From Clostridium chrysemydis (lineage in GTDB: Bacteria; Bacillota; Clostridia; Clostridiales; Clostridiaceae): a stretch of DNA of 64,000 nucleotides. Below, in pieces: positions 7,851 through 17,375 of the stretch. The first letter of the stretch is position 1, and every line of letters starts with the position of its first letter. The notes under the pieces were generated by a model. That model made no database searches. It worked only from the letters and a program-made list of their open reading frames with translations, and was not told the DNA's origin. The position numbers and the translations under genes were made by a program. The stretch spans positions 620,001 to 684,000 of the forward strand of contig NZ_JADEKP010000001.1 in assembly GCF_015234215.1 (NCBI RefSeq). The letters are read 5' to 3'.

Positions 7851-8861
7851 ATGAAATTAGAAGGATTAATTATACCAGAAGGATATAAAAGCAAAACATC
7901 TCTAATACAAACAGAAGTTTATATTAAAGAGATAAAAGATTTTTTTGAAAGAGAGCTAGCAAAGAATTTGAATTTAGTTAGAGTTTCAGCCCCTTTATTT
8001 GTTGACTCTGCATCGGGTTTAAATGATAATTTAAATGGTGTGGAAAGACCGGTAAATTTTGATGTATTAGCATCAGGTGAAGACGTTGAGATAGTACATT
8101 CTCTTGCTAAGTGGAAAAGAATGAGCCTTCACAGATATAATTTCGAAGTTAACAAGGGATTATACGCTGATATGAATGCTATAAGAAGAGACGAAGAATT
8201 AGATAATTTACATTCAATTTATGTAGACCAATGGGATTGGGAATTAATTATTAATAGAGAAGATAGAAATATTGATAAACTAAGAGAGATAGTAAACAAA
8301 ATATATGATGTATTTAAGAAAACAGAAGAGTTTGTTAATTCAAAAATAAACATAGAAAAAGTATTACCAGAATCAATTTATTTTGTAACGGCTCAAGAAC
8401 TTGAAGATATGTATCCAGAGTTTACTGAAAAAGAAAGAGAAGATGCTATCTGTAAAAAATATGGAGCTGTATTTATTATGGGTATAGGTGGAGATCTTAA
8501 ATCAGGTAAAAAGCACGATGGAAGAGCACCTGACTACGATGATTGGAGTTTAAATGGTGATATACTATTTTGGAGTGATGTTTTAGATAGAGCCATGGAA
8601 TTATCATCTATGGGAATTAGAGTAGATGAGGATGCTTTAAAAAGACAACTTAAAGAAGCAAACTGCGAAGAAAGAAGTAGTCTTCCATTTCATAAAAGCT
8701 TACTTAATGGAGAACTTCCGTATACTGTAGGTGGAGGAATAGGACAATCTAGAATTTGTATGTTCTTTTTAAAGAAAGCACATATAGGGGAAGTTCAAGC
8801 TTCTGTTTGGGATGAAAAAAATAAAAGAATATGTGAAGAACACGATATAATTTTACTATAA
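7851..8861 (+). CDS. asnA: Aspartate--ammonia ligase (asparagine synthetase A)
   Basis: AsnA makes asparagine from aspartate, ammonia and ATP; it is related to class II aminoacyl-tRNA synthetases. The 336-residue length is standard. Family segments visible include VSAPLFVDSASGLNDNLNG, the HSLAKWKR region, the DQWDWE segment and the C-terminal GGGIGQSR class II motif 3-like loop. GGAGGG precedes the ATG. It has a good promoter, a direct-repeat operator candidate, and a terminator shared with the converging birA gene. No asparagine T-box is present, so control is likely transcription-factor based. Confidence 0.95.
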   Translation: MKLEGLIIPEGYKSKTSLIQTEVYIKEIKDFFERELAKNLNLVRVSAPLFVDSASGLNDNLNGVERPVNFDVLASGEDVEIVHSLAKWKRMSLHRYNFEVNKGLYADMNAIRRDEELDNLHSIYVDQWDWELIINREDRNIDKLREIVNKIYDVFKKTEEFVNSKINIEKVLPESIYFVTAQELEDMYPEFTEKEREDAICKKYGAVFIMGIGGDLKSGKKHDGRAPDYDDWSLNGDILFWSDVLDRAMELSSMGIRVDEDALKRQLKEANCEERSSLPFHKSLLNGELPYTVGGGIGQSRICMFFLKKAHIGEVQASVWDEKNKRICEEHDIILL

Positions 8862-8866
8862 AAAAT

Positions 8867-8899
8867 AAGTAGCAGATTAAATTTTCTGCTACTTTTTTT
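8867..8899. terminator. Bidirectional terminator between asnA and birA
   Basis: AAGTAGCAGA at 8867-8876 pairs with TCTGCTACTT at 8885-8894, followed by T residues. On the minus strand the tail is also T-rich. Confidence 0.88.
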
Positions 8900-9857
8900 A
8901 TGAGAAAGTGATTTCTCCGCTTAAAACCTTTTTTAAACTTCCATCTTCTGTTTTTACTATAAGTTCTAAAGATTTATCTATATCTACTAAAACTATATCT
9001 TCTGTTCCTTTAATAGTTACGAGCTTTGCCTTTTCGTTTAGACCTTTAGAATTATTTTTTAGTATTTCAAAAACTTCTTCTAAATCAGAGTTTTCTACAA
9101 ATTTTAAATAAAGGTTTTCAAAATTATTTAAAAATAAAGAGTATACTTTAGGAAGATTTAAATCTTTTTGTAGTTCAATGCTTAAAGAAGTACCATTTCT
9201 AAATTCATCTTTAAAGTATTCTTTAGGGATATTTACGTTTAAGCCTACTCCAATTATTAAATGATTTATCTTATCCATATCAGCGTTCATAGTAGTTAAT
9301 ATACCTGCACATTTTTTATCTTTTATGTAGATATCGTTTGGCCATTTAATTTTAGGATTTAAACCGAGTGATTTTATAGTTTTAAATAAGGCGCAAGCGC
9401 AAACTATAGTAAGCTTGTGAGCTATCTGAGGATCTATATTAGGTTTTAACATAATTGAACTCCAAAGGCCGCCTAAAGGAGAACCCCATGTTCTATTAAA
9501 TCTACCGCTGCCTTTTGTTTGAATCCTACTGATAACTATAGAACCGTCTAAAAATCCTTTACTTGCAATGGATTTAGCTTTTAGATTTGTAGAATCTAAA
9601 CTATAAAAGTCATAGATTTTTGAACCTATAAATTTTGTTTCTAAAAGCTTTTTAATGGAGCTTTCATTAGGAGTATCAGATTCTTTTATTAATCTATATC
9701 CTTTTCTTGAAACTCCTTCTATTATAAAACCATCTTCTTTTAATTTATTTATATATTTCCAAACACTATTTCTAGAAATCGATAAATTTTCACTTATTTC
9801 TTGCCCTGAAATAAATCCTTTAGAGTTTATAAGGATTTCTAGTATTTTTTCTTTCAT
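8898..9857 (-). CDS. birA: Bifunctional biotin--protein ligase / biotin repressor
   Basis: BirA activates biotin to biotinyl-AMP and attaches it to carboxylase carrier proteins; the N-terminal winged helix also represses biotin genes. Residues 1-60 form the HTH domain (ISGQEISENLSISRNSVWKYI). The ligase domain starts near 75 with the DSTN segment, then the adenylate-binding loop KGSGRFNRTWGSP near 114-126, the KWPNDI motif with the catalytic lysine near 171-176, and a C-terminal SH3-like domain. The binding loop deviates a little from the common GRGRxGRxW form. The length of 319 residues agrees with group II BirA. No biotin gene is adjacent. Confidence 0.92.
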   Translation of the reverse strand: MKEKILEILINSKGFISGQEISENLSISRNSVWKYINKLKEDGFIIEGVSRKGYRLIKESDTPNESSIKKLLETKFIGSKIYDFYSLDSTNLKAKSIASKGFLDGSIVISRIQTKGSGRFNRTWGSPLGGLWSSIMLKPNIDPQIAHKLTIVCACALFKTIKSLGLNPKIKWPNDIYIKDKKCAGILTTMNADMDKINHLIIGVGLNVNIPKEYFKDEFRNGTSLSIELQKDLNLPKVYSLFLNNFENLYLKFVENSDLEEVFEILKNNSKGLNEKAKLVTIKGTEDIVLVDIDKSLELIVKTEDGSLKKVLSGEITFS

Positions 9858-10018
9858 AATGGCATTCCTCCTAGAATTCTTAGATATATTATATAGTAAT
9901 TTTATAAAATTTTAAAGGTTGATTAAAAAATATGCTAGTCTAAAGGTAATTATTAGATTATAATGGATTTATAAAATTAGTTAAATTTGAATTAATATTC
10001 TTTTAATAGGGGGTTAAC

Positions 10019-11404
10019 ATGGAAGGAAAAGATGAACAATTAAAAGATAAGAAATTAAATAAACGTAAAAATAAAAAGAAAATGTCAACTAAAAAGAAAG
10101 TTTTGATTACAATTATTAGTGTTATCCTAGTTATTTTAATTGGGGTATTTGGGTTTTATATGTATGTTAGAAATACTATTTTTAGCGGATCATCAGAAAA
10201 TGCACCAGAGGTTACTTACGAAGAACAACCTGGAATCACTAATATTTTACTTATAGGAACAGATGCAAGAAAGTTAGACGAAAGAGCGAGAGCAGATTCT
10301 ATAATTATAGGAACAATAGATAACAACAACAAAAAATTAAAATTAACATCTATAATGAGAGATACTGTAGTTAATGTTCCAGGTCACGGAGAAGAAAAGA
10401 TAAATGCAAGTTTAGCTATAGGTGGACCAGAATTATTAATGAAGACTATAGAAGAAAACTTTGGGCTTAGCTTAAATAAGTATGTTATGGTTAACTTTAG
10501 AGGATTTGAATCCATAATAGATTCATTAGGTGGAATAGATGTAGATGTAAAAGACTACGAAATTAAAGAAATAAATAAATTCATAGGTGAAGGCCTTAAA
10601 AAAGATGAGAAGTCTAAACCTATAGAAAAACCAGGAATGCAAAAATTAGATGGTCAACAAGCTTTATCTTATTCTAGAATAAGAAAAGTTGGTAATGGTG
10701 ATTTTGAAAGAACAGAAAGACAAAGAAGGGTTATTGATATTGTAACTCAAAAGTTAAAAGACGTAAGTGTTTTAAAATATCCTTCTATAATGAATGATTT
10801 ATTACCTTACATAAAAACAAATATTGAACCTTTAATGATATTAAATTACGCATATACTGTTTCAAAATTCGAAAATTTACATTTTGAACAACTTAGAATA
10901 CCACCAAGTGAACTTATATCAAAAGATGTAGGAAGTTATAAAAACTTAGGCTGGGTTCTATTAGTAGATAGAGAGCAATGCGGAAAGATAATGAAAGACT
11001 TTATATTTAATGATAAAACTCCAAAAAACGAAGATTACGATTTAGAATCTTGGAATTCAAAGTTAAATGAGTATTTATACGGTGCAAATATAAATCCAAA
11101 TGAAAATACTACAAATAATAGTGATAACGAATCATATAATAATACAAACAATAATACACAAGTAACGCCAAGACCAAATAAGCCGGTAACTCCAAAACCT
11201 GAGGTTAAACCAGTAAAACCTGTGAAACCTGAAGTTAAACCAGAAGTTAAACCGGAAGTTAAGCCTGATCCAAAGCCAGAACCACCAAAACCAGAACCAC
11301 CAAAACCAGAGGAGCCAGTAGTAAAACCAGATCCTCCGACTTCATCTGATGGGGATAAAGAAAGCTCTGGAATTACAGGAGAAGTAGAAAAAGGCGCAGC
11401 TTAA
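10019..11404 (+). CDS. LytR-CpsA-Psr family cell wall glycopolymer transferase
   Basis: LCP enzymes attach polyisoprenyl-linked anionic polymers to peptidoglycan outside the membrane. The protein has a basic cytoplasmic head, one membrane helix at about 28-50 and an LCP domain from about 72 to 235 with the GTDAR and RADSI motifs, RDT in the polyprenyl phosphate pocket, and the YSRIRKVGNGDFERTERQR segment. The final 90 residues are low complexity: an Asn-rich stretch, then repeated KPEVKP, KPEPPKPE units that probably span or stick to the wall, ending in GEVEKGAA. GGGGG precedes the ATG. The site-2 protease gene follows after 37 bases and may share the transcript. Confidence 0.9.
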   Translation: MEGKDEQLKDKKLNKRKNKKKMSTKKKVLITIISVILVILIGVFGFYMYVRNTIFSGSSENAPEVTYEEQPGITNILLIGTDARKLDERARADSIIIGTIDNNNKKLKLTSIMRDTVVNVPGHGEEKINASLAIGGPELLMKTIEENFGLSLNKYVMVNFRGFESIIDSLGGIDVDVKDYEIKEINKFIGEGLKKDEKSKPIEKPGMQKLDGQQALSYSRIRKVGNGDFERTERQRRVIDIVTQKLKDVSVLKYPSIMNDLLPYIKTNIEPLMILNYAYTVSKFENLHFEQLRIPPSELISKDVGSYKNLGWVLLVDREQCGKIMKDFIFNDKTPKNEDYDLESWNSKLNEYLYGANINPNENTTNNSDNESYNNTNNNTQVTPRPNKPVTPKPEVKPVKPVKPEVKPEVKPEVKPDPKPEPPKPEPPKPEEPVVKPDPPTSSDGDKESSGITGEVEKGAA

Positions 11405-11441
11405 AATTTAGGCATTACTTAAAACGAATAGGAGAGTTTAA

Positions 11442-12092
11442 ATGGATTTTATACAAAAAATATTAATCTCAATACCTGGGATTATAATTGCACTAACTGT
11501 ACACGAATATGCACACGCTTTAGTTGCAGATAAATTAGGAGATAAAACTCCAAGGTTTCAAGGAAGATTAACTTTAAATCCGGGAGCTCACATAGACCCA
11601 TTTGGATTAATCTGCTTTTTAGTACTTGGAATAGGTTGGGCAAAGCCAGTTCAAGTTAATCCAAATGCATTTAAAGATTATTATAAAGATGACTTAAAGG
11701 TTAGTCTTGCAGGTCCTTTATCAAATTTTTTAGTAGCATTAATACTTGGGATAATATATCCTATACTACTTATCTTAGGACTTAAGGGACTACTTACGGG
11801 TGGATTATTTGTAGTTTTAAACAAGATGTTTATGTCTGCAATAAGCCTTAATATAATTCTTGGAATATTTAATCTACTACCATTACCTGGACTTGATGGG
11901 TTTAGTATTTTAAGAGATTTAAAAATTAAAGGATTTTATGAAATACAAGAAAAGTTATATAGATATCAATTTGTTATTTTAATTGCTGTTATTGTTTTTG
12001 CAGGACCGATAATAAGTATACCAACAAACTTTATCTTTAATATAATTTTAAATATTTCATCTACCATATTAAAATTATTACTTATGATATAA
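11442..12092 (+). CDS. Site-2 protease family intramembrane metalloprotease (M50)
   Basis: A 216-residue polytopic protease of the small FtsH-like/YwhC type. The zinc motif HEYAH is at 21-25 in the first membrane helix, and the third zinc ligand lies in the NLLPLPGLDG segment near 147-156. About five or six hydrophobic helices fill the rest. No PDZ or CBS domain is present, so it is the minimal form. It lies 37 bases after the LCP gene and before a bidirectional terminator. The substrate is unknown; family members cleave membrane-bound anti-sigma factors and signal peptides. Confidence 0.88.
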   Translation: MDFIQKILISIPGIIIALTVHEYAHALVADKLGDKTPRFQGRLTLNPGAHIDPFGLICFLVLGIGWAKPVQVNPNAFKDYYKDDLKVSLAGPLSNFLVALILGIIYPILLILGLKGLLTGGLFVVLNKMFMSAISLNIILGIFNLLPLPGLDGFSILRDLKIKGFYEIQEKLYRYQFVILIAVIVFAGPIISIPTNFIFNIILNISSTILKLLLMI

Positions 12093-12130
12093 AATTAGAG
12101 CTTCCCTATTTTAGAGAAGCTCTAATTTTT
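12093..12130. terminator. Bidirectional terminator
   Basis: AATTAGAGCTTC at 12093-12104 pairs perfectly with GAAGCTCTAATT at 12116-12127, with T-rich flanks on both strands. It separates the protease gene from the converging Ppx/GppA gene. Confidence 0.9.
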
Positions 12131-13640
12131 ATACTTTTTCTATTATTAAATCTTTTCTAAATATTTCTTTAAAAGCTCTCTTAGCTCTTGATGCTTGTCG
12201 AATTTCTAATTCTAAATCAAGATTAGAAGTAAGTAAAAGTTTTACAGAATCTTCAGTTATTATTACTTCTAAGTTCCTTACAGCACCTTCTAAGCTTCTA
12301 TCTAAACTTTCAGCAATCTTTAAAATTACACCTAAAGATTCTATCGAAGTTAAATCTATTTTATTTATAATTGATGTAAATGGTGGAAGCGGTAGAGCAT
12401 AGTCGTTATTTCTATGAGAAGCTGCAACAGCTGCACTCATAAGTAGCTCTTTGTGGTCTAAACCATTTATAGGTGAATTTAAAATAACATAGAAACTATG
12501 TTTGTGGTGGTTATAGTAATTTACGCTAATTCCACAATCGTGTAATAATGATGCTGTTTTTAATATTTTACTGTAAGTTTCATCTGTTAATTTATGAAGC
12601 GGTAAAAGAGCTTCATAAAGAGTTTTTGAAAGCCAGTAAACATTACCTGCATGGGTTTTATTGATATTTAATGTTTTAGATATTCCAAGAATAGAGTAAT
12701 TTAAAATATCTTTTTCGTAGTTATAATTTTTAGCTAAGTAATCATACATAATACCTTCTCGAACACCGTTTAAAGATGTTACTATTCTTTGAGTTTTAGT
12801 TAGTTTTAAAATACTATCTATGATTATTGCACCACCTACAATAATATCTGCTCTATCTATAGGTAACCCATTTATAGCTTTACGTTGTTTTAAATCTTTA
12901 ACTTTTAAAATGTTATAAAGTTCGTGAACATCTAAATCGCTAAAAACGTAGTTATGTGCTATATCTAAAGGATATCTCTTTCTTTTTCTATCCATCCTAC
13001 TTATAACTTGGAAAGTTCCACCGATTCCAACTACTGAATCAAATTTGTTTTCTTTAAGCCAAGGAGAGGATTCTAAAAACTCTTTTATATATTCTTTACA
13101 AGAATCTATATCAGATACTTTTATTCTATCTCTTAAATTAAATTCGTTAGTTAAGCTTAAAGAACCTATAGGTAAAGTAGCCTTTTCTTTTATTTCATCA
13201 TCTTTAACCCATAAAAGATGAGTTGAGGCTCCTTCTATATCTATAATCAGAGAATTTTTTATATATAAACTGTTAGTTACACCAAGGTAAGAAAAATATA
13301 TTTCCTTATCACTTTTTAAAGGCTGTATATCAATTATAAGTTCATTTTTAATTAAATCTACTAAAACAGAACTATTAGAAACTCTTCTAATAGAATCTGA
13401 CATAACAGCAATAATTTTTTTAACTCCTGTAATTTCGCACATTGATTTAAAAGATCTTAATGTAGATAAAGCAGAATTCATTTTTTCACTTGAAAGCTCA
13501 TCTCCATCCATTAAATCAGAATATAATCTTATAGATGTAATAAGTTCATCTATAATTCTAAAATAACCATCATCATCTACTTCACTAAGCATTAGGGTAA
13601 CAGAATTTGCCCCTATCTCAATAATACCTATTCTATTCAT
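12129..13640 (-). CDS. Ppx/GppA-type phosphatase with C-terminal HD domain
   Basis: Members hydrolyse inorganic polyphosphate and/or pppGpp, linking phosphate storage to the stringent response. The N-terminal actin-like ATPase fold has the IEIGANSVTL phosphate-1 loop, IDIEGAST as phosphate-2 and VVGIGGTFQ; a degenerate HD-type helical domain with LLHDCG follows near residue 370. An ATG giving nine extra residues is rejected: AAGGAGAT lies 4-5 bases before the ATG at 13640, giving 503 residues. The usual DxGSNS loop reads EIGANS, so the first metal-binding Asp is replaced by Glu. No ppk gene is nearby. Confidence 0.88.
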   Translation of the reverse strand: MNRIGIIEIGANSVTLMLSEVDDDGYFRIIDELITSIRLYSDLMDGDELSSEKMNSALSTLRSFKSMCEITGVKKIIAVMSDSIRRVSNSSVLVDLIKNELIIDIQPLKSDKEIYFSYLGVTNSLYIKNSLIIDIEGASTHLLWVKDDEIKEKATLPIGSLSLTNEFNLRDRIKVSDIDSCKEYIKEFLESSPWLKENKFDSVVGIGGTFQVISRMDRKRKRYPLDIAHNYVFSDLDVHELYNILKVKDLKQRKAINGLPIDRADIIVGGAIIIDSILKLTKTQRIVTSLNGVREGIMYDYLAKNYNYEKDILNYSILGISKTLNINKTHAGNVYWLSKTLYEALLPLHKLTDETYSKILKTASLLHDCGISVNYYNHHKHSFYVILNSPINGLDHKELLMSAAVAASHRNNDYALPLPPFTSIINKIDLTSIESLGVILKIAESLDRSLEGAVRNLEVIITEDSVKLLLTSNLDLELEIRQASRAKRAFKEIFRKDLIIEKV

Positions 13641-13782
13641 ATTTATCTCCTTAATAAAAAAATACATTTACGTGTATTATACACCAAAACTATAATAAAA
13701 TATATTTGAAAGATGAAAATGAAGGTTAAATAAAAATGAATTTTTAAAGGGGAAATAAATGTACTAAAATTTGTTATTATTA

Positions 13783-13812
13783 TTGACATAACTTAAGTTT
13801 ATTTTGTATAAT
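13783..13812 (+). promoter_or_regulatory. Promoter of the T-box-argS transcript
   Basis: A consensus TTGACA at 13783-13788 and TATAAT at 13807-13812 are spaced by 18 bases, about 30 bases before the leader's first conserved block. Confidence 0.85.
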
Positions 13813-13841
13813 AACTTAAAGATAGATTAATTATAAAATTC

Positions 13842-14082
13842 TATGACGAGGAAAAGTAAAATAATAGATTCTTAAAGCGAGTAGGGAAATGGTGTAAGCC
13901 TTATAAGATAAGTTATTTGAAACAGAGCCTTCTGAGAAGCGCCCGAAAAGAGTAGGGATTGCCGCAAGATATATTTTCTTGCGTTACCAAAAAAAGTGGC
14001 ATGTACTTTATGCAAGTAGAGTGGTACCGCGGATAATTTAGAAATATTTCCGTCTCTTAATTTTTTAAGAGGCGGTTTTTTA
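13842..14082 (+). promoter_or_regulatory. T-box leader controlling argS (tRNA-Arg sensing)
   Basis: The leader has the ordered T-box elements: the GACGAGGA K-turn-like start, stem I distal element AGCGAGTAGGGAAATGGTG, the T-box antiterminator core GTGGTACCGCGG at about 14022-14033, and a terminator (14050-14060 paired with 14065-14075, then T-run). Uncharged tRNA binding stabilises the antiterminator and turns argS on. The specifier loop probably carries AGA (arginine) at about 13924-13926, in the context AACAGAGCC; this codon assignment is inferred from position and the gene downstream. Confidence 0.93.
14050..14082 (+). terminator. T-box attenuator terminator
   Basis: An 11-bp hairpin (CCGTCTCTTAA and complement with one G-U) and a T-run end the leader when tRNA-Arg is charged. 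Confidence 0.9.
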
Positions 14083-14113
14083 TATTTTAAGATAGACTAA
14101 AGGAGGATACAAA

Positions 14114-15808
14114 ATGGACTATAAAGGACTAATAGCAGAAAGAATTAAAGAAAATGTTGACCTAAACGTTGAAGATATTAAAAAGCTTATTGAAATACCA
14201 CCAAAATCAGAGATGGGGGATTACGCTTTTCCTTGCTTCCAATTAGCAAAGGTTATGAGAAAAGCTCCAAATATGATATCAGAAGAGATTGCAGGAAAGA
14301 TAAATAGAGAGGGGTTTGAAGACGTAAAAGCATTTGGACCTTACGTTAACTTTTTTGTAGATAAAGCACATTTTTCAAAAGAAACAATCGAAACTATTCT
14401 AAAAGAGGGTAATGATTACGGTAAATCAAAAATAGGAGAAGGTAAAACTGTTTGTGTTGAATATTCTTCACCAAATATAGCAAAACCATTCCACGTAGGG
14501 CATTTATTCTCTACTTCAATAGGTAACTCTCTTTATAAACTATTCGAAGAAGAAGGATATAAAGTAGTTGGGTTAAATCACTTAGGTGACTGGGGAACTC
14601 AATTTGGTAAACTAATTTCAGCTTATAACAGATGGGTTGACGAAGAAGCTCTAGAAAAGGATCCTATAACAGAACTTTTAAGAATATATGTTAAATTCCA
14701 CGATGAAGCTGAAAAAGATCCTTCATTAGTAGATGAAGGAAGAATGTATTTTAAAAAATTAGAAGATGGAGATAAAGATGCAACTGCACTTTGGGAAAGA
14801 TTTAGAGCACTTAGCTTAAAAGAATTCGATAGAGTATATGATGCACTTAATGTTAAATTTGATTCATTAGCTGGAGAAGCTTTCTATAATGACAAAATGC
14901 AAGTTATAATAGATGAACTAAAAGAAAAGAATCTTTTAGTTGAAAGTAACGGAGCGCAAGTTGTTATGCTAGATGAATACAACATGCCACCTTGTATAGT
15001 TCTTAAAGGAGACGGGGCAACTATTTATGCTACTAGGGATTTAGCTGCAGCTAACTACAGAAAAAACACTTACGACTTCGATAAGTGTGTATACGTAGTA
15101 GGTTCACCTCAAGCACTTCACTTTAAACAATTCTTTAAAGTATTAGAACTTGCAGGTAAGGATTGGGCAAAAGATTGTGTTCACGTAGGATTTGGGTTAG
15201 TTAAGTTCCCAGATGGTGGAATGTCAACTAGAAAAGGAAAAGTTATTCTTTTAGATGAACTTTTAAGTGAAGCAGTTTCAAAAACGCTTGAAGTTATAAA
15301 TGAAAAGAATCCAGAACTTGAAAACAAAGAAGAAGTTGCTAAAAAAATAGGATACGGTGCAGTTTTATTCACATACCTTAAAAATTCAAGAGAAAAAGAT
15401 ATAATATTTGATTGGAAAGAAATACTTTCATTTGAAGGGGAAACTGGACCATACGTTCAATATTCATACGCTAGAGGTAATAGTATATTAGAAAAAGCTA
15501 AAGGTATTAACTTAGAAAACCCTGATTATTCACTATTAAACTCAAAAGAAGAATTTGAATTAATAAAATCTCTTGAAAGTTTCAAAAAGAATATACACCA
15601 AGCTGTAGAAAAATTAGAACCTTCAGTTATTTCAAGATATGTTATAGAAGTAGCTAAAGCATTCAATAAGTTCTACAATGCTCATTCTGTATTAAATCTA
15701 GAAGACGAAAACCTTAAAAAAGCTAGATTAAGTCTTGTTAAAGCAAGTTTACAAGTTATCAAAAATGGTTTAGGACTACTAGGTATAGAAGTAGTTGAAA
15801 AAATGTAA
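14114..15808 (+). CDS. argS: Arginyl-tRNA synthetase
   Basis: This class I synthetase charges tRNA-Arg. The 564-residue protein has the N-terminal Add-1 domain that contacts the tRNA D-loop (1-105), the HIGH-type motif HVGH in [14 protein letters not shown] near 117-130, the KMSKS-like MSTRKG near 374-379, and the C-terminal DALR anticodon-binding domain with the family-typical YVQYSYARG segment. AGGAGG stands before the ATG. It is monocistronic between the T-box leader and a strong terminator. Confidence 0.97.
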   Translation: MDYKGLIAERIKENVDLNVEDIKKLIEIPPKSEMGDYAFPCFQLAKVMRKAPNMISEEIAGKINREGFEDVKAFGPYVNFFVDKAHFSKETIETILKEGNDYGKSKIGEGKTVCVEYSSPNIAKPFHVGHLFSTSIGNSLYKLFEEEGYKVVGLNHLGDWGTQFGKLISAYNRWVDEEALEKDPITELLRIYVKFHDEAEKDPSLVDEGRMYFKKLEDGDKDATALWERFRALSLKEFDRVYDALNVKFDSLAGEAFYNDKMQVIIDELKEKNLLVESNGAQVVMLDEYNMPPCIVLKGDGATIYATRDLAAANYRKNTYDFDKCVYVVGSPQALHFKQFFKVLELAGKDWAKDCVHVGFGLVKFPDGGMSTRKGKVILLDELLSEAVSKTLEVINEKNPELENKEEVAKKIGYGAVLFTYLKNSREKDIIFDWKEILSFEGETGPYVQYSYARGNSILEKAKGINLENPDYSLLNSKEEFELIKSLESFKKNIHQAVEKLEPSVISRYVIEVAKAFNKFYNAHSVLNLEDENLKKARLSLVKASLQVIKNGLGLLGIEVVEKM

Positions 15809-15812
15809 TTTA

Positions 15813-15839
15813 AGAAGCCTTAATTGGCTTCTTTTTTTA
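15813..15839 (+). terminator. Terminator of argS
   Basis: AGAAGCC and GGCTTCT pair over 7 bp around a TTAATT loop, followed by seven T residues. Confidence 0.9.
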
Positions 15840-16009
15840 TCTGAAGGAAAGTATAAAAATTAAAAAATTAGTCAATTATTTAAGAAATAAGGACAATTGC
15901 TAAAAATATGTTAAATATAAAAACTTAAGCATTTATTAAAGTCCTTAACAATTTAATATGGTATAATCAATTAGATAATAAAACTAAATAAGATAAGGGG
16001 GAGGTTAAA

Positions 16010-17197
16010 GTGCGTTTAGGACTAGATAGAAACATTAAGATAAAAGACATAATCTTACTAGTGCTTGTAGTATTTATTGGGTATGAAGTATTTGTAAACC
16101 ACTCAAAGATATTAGATTTTATTGGTAAGTTTTTTAGTGTGATTATGCCTTTTATATATGCATTTGTATTTGCATATGTCTTAAATCCAATAATGAAATT
16201 ATTCCAAAAGAGATTAAGACTAAAAAGAGGGTTAGCAGTATTATTAACTTATGTTTTAGTTACAGGAATTATTGTACTTGTAGGAGTTTATGTAGTTCCA
16301 GTTGTTATAGATAGTATAATTTCAATAACTACAGAAGTTCCAAAATATATAACTACTGTTCAAGGGTGGATAAATTCAGCTCTTCAAGATGATAAAATGT
16401 ATACTATTTTAAAAGATGCTGGAGTTTTAAATATAATTACAAACATTTCTACAAAAGCTGGAACAATTTTTATATCTCTATTAGAAGGTCTAGCAGGATC
16501 ACTTCTTAGCATTACTGCTGATATAGTTATGATAGGTTTTGGATTCCTTTGTTCAATATACGTTTTAGCTGATAAAGATAACTTAATTAAACAAGTTAAA
16601 ATAATGATGACAATGGTATTTAAAAAAGAAAAGACTAGAAACATACTTGGAGTTTTAAGAACTTACAACCAGATGATAGGTTTATATATAGGTAGTAAGG
16701 CTTTAGATTCACTAATAATAGGAATAATATCTTTAGTTGGGCTTATAATATTTAAAGTTCCATATGCTATTTTACTTGCAATAATAGTAGGATTTACAAA
16801 TATGATTCCATACTTTGGACCTTTTGTTGGGATGGTAGTTTGTGCTACTGTTTCAGTATTTGTATCTCCGATGCTTGCAATAATAGTATTTGTATTTTTA
16901 CTTGCAGTTCAACAATTCGACGCATGGTTTTTAGAGCCAAAGATAGTAGGAAGCAGAGTTGGTATTTCACCATTTTTAATTATTCTTGGTGTAACAATTG
17001 GAGGAGGATTCTTTGGAGCTATCGGAATGCTTCTAGCATCGCCTACAGTTGCAACTATTAAAGTTTACTATGATAAGTTAATACTTTTCTTTAAAAGCAG
17101 ATATAACGATATAGACGAATATCTAGGTGATGAAAATATTAAAGAGTTAAATGAATACGTAAAAAAAGATAAAACAGAAGAAGATTCTAAAGAATAA
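16010..17197 (+). CDS. AI-2E family transporter (YtvI/PerM-like permease)
   Basis: A 395-residue membrane protein of the AI-2E transporter family, whose members have been linked to export of small molecules or Na+/H+ antiport; the substrate here is unknown. About eight hydrophobic segments are seen in the family arrangement, including the conserved YFGPFVG and PKIVGSRVGISP motifs toward the C-terminus, and a charged cytoplasmic tail. The start is GTG at 16010, chosen because GGGGGAGG lies 6 bases upstream and no ATG fits. It stands alone, ending at a bidirectional terminator shared with the Feo operon tail. Confidence 0.88.
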   Translation: MRLGLDRNIKIKDIILLVLVVFIGYEVFVNHSKILDFIGKFFSVIMPFIYAFVFAYVLNPIMKLFQKRLRLKRGLAVLLTYVLVTGIIVLVGVYVVPVVIDSIISITTEVPKYITTVQGWINSALQDDKMYTILKDAGVLNIITNISTKAGTIFISLLEGLAGSLLSITADIVMIGFGFLCSIYVLADKDNLIKQVKIMMTMVFKKEKTRNILGVLRTYNQMIGLYIGSKALDSLIIGIISLVGLIIFKVPYAILLAIIVGFTNMIPYFGPFVGMVVCATVSVFVSPMLAIIVFVFLLAVQQFDAWFLEPKIVGSRVGISPFLIILGVTIGGGFFGAIGMLLASPTVATIKVYYDKLILFFKSRYNDIDEYLGDENIKELNEYVKKDKTEEDSKE

Positions 17198-17199
17198 AA

Positions 17200-17235
17200 A
17201 ATAAGATGTGGCTTTAAGCCACATCTTATTTTTTT
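17200..17235. terminator. Bidirectional terminator
   Basis: A perfect 15-bp stem (17200-17214 with 17216-17230) centred on GATGTGGCTT is flanked by A- and T-runs. It ends the permease gene and the minus-strand Feo operon, whose last stop codon lies within it. Confidence 0.9.
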
Positions 17236-17357
17236 CTTGAAGGACAATTCTTATGGCAAGTGCCACAGTTACATTCCCCTTTAGATGATTTTTTAATATT
17301 TTTATATATTATATATGCAGCTATAACTACAATTACGGCTGTTATTAAGATTTCCAT
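17226..17357 (-). CDS. FeoB-associated Cys-rich membrane protein
   Basis: This 43-residue protein has an N-terminal membrane helix (about 3-18), a short basic linker and a terminal cluster CNCGTCHKNC with cysteines at 29, 31, 34 and 38. This matches the small FeoB-associated Cys-rich protein family found after feoB in Firmicutes, suspected to help iron transfer. It begins 18 bases after the feoB stop with GGAGATG as ribosome binding site, so it is the third gene of a feoA-feoB-X operon. Confidence 0.85.
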   Translation of the reverse strand: MEILITAVIVVIAAYIIYKNIKKSSKGECNCGTCHKNCPSRKK

Positions 17358-17375
17358 AAAGTCATCTCCTTTACA

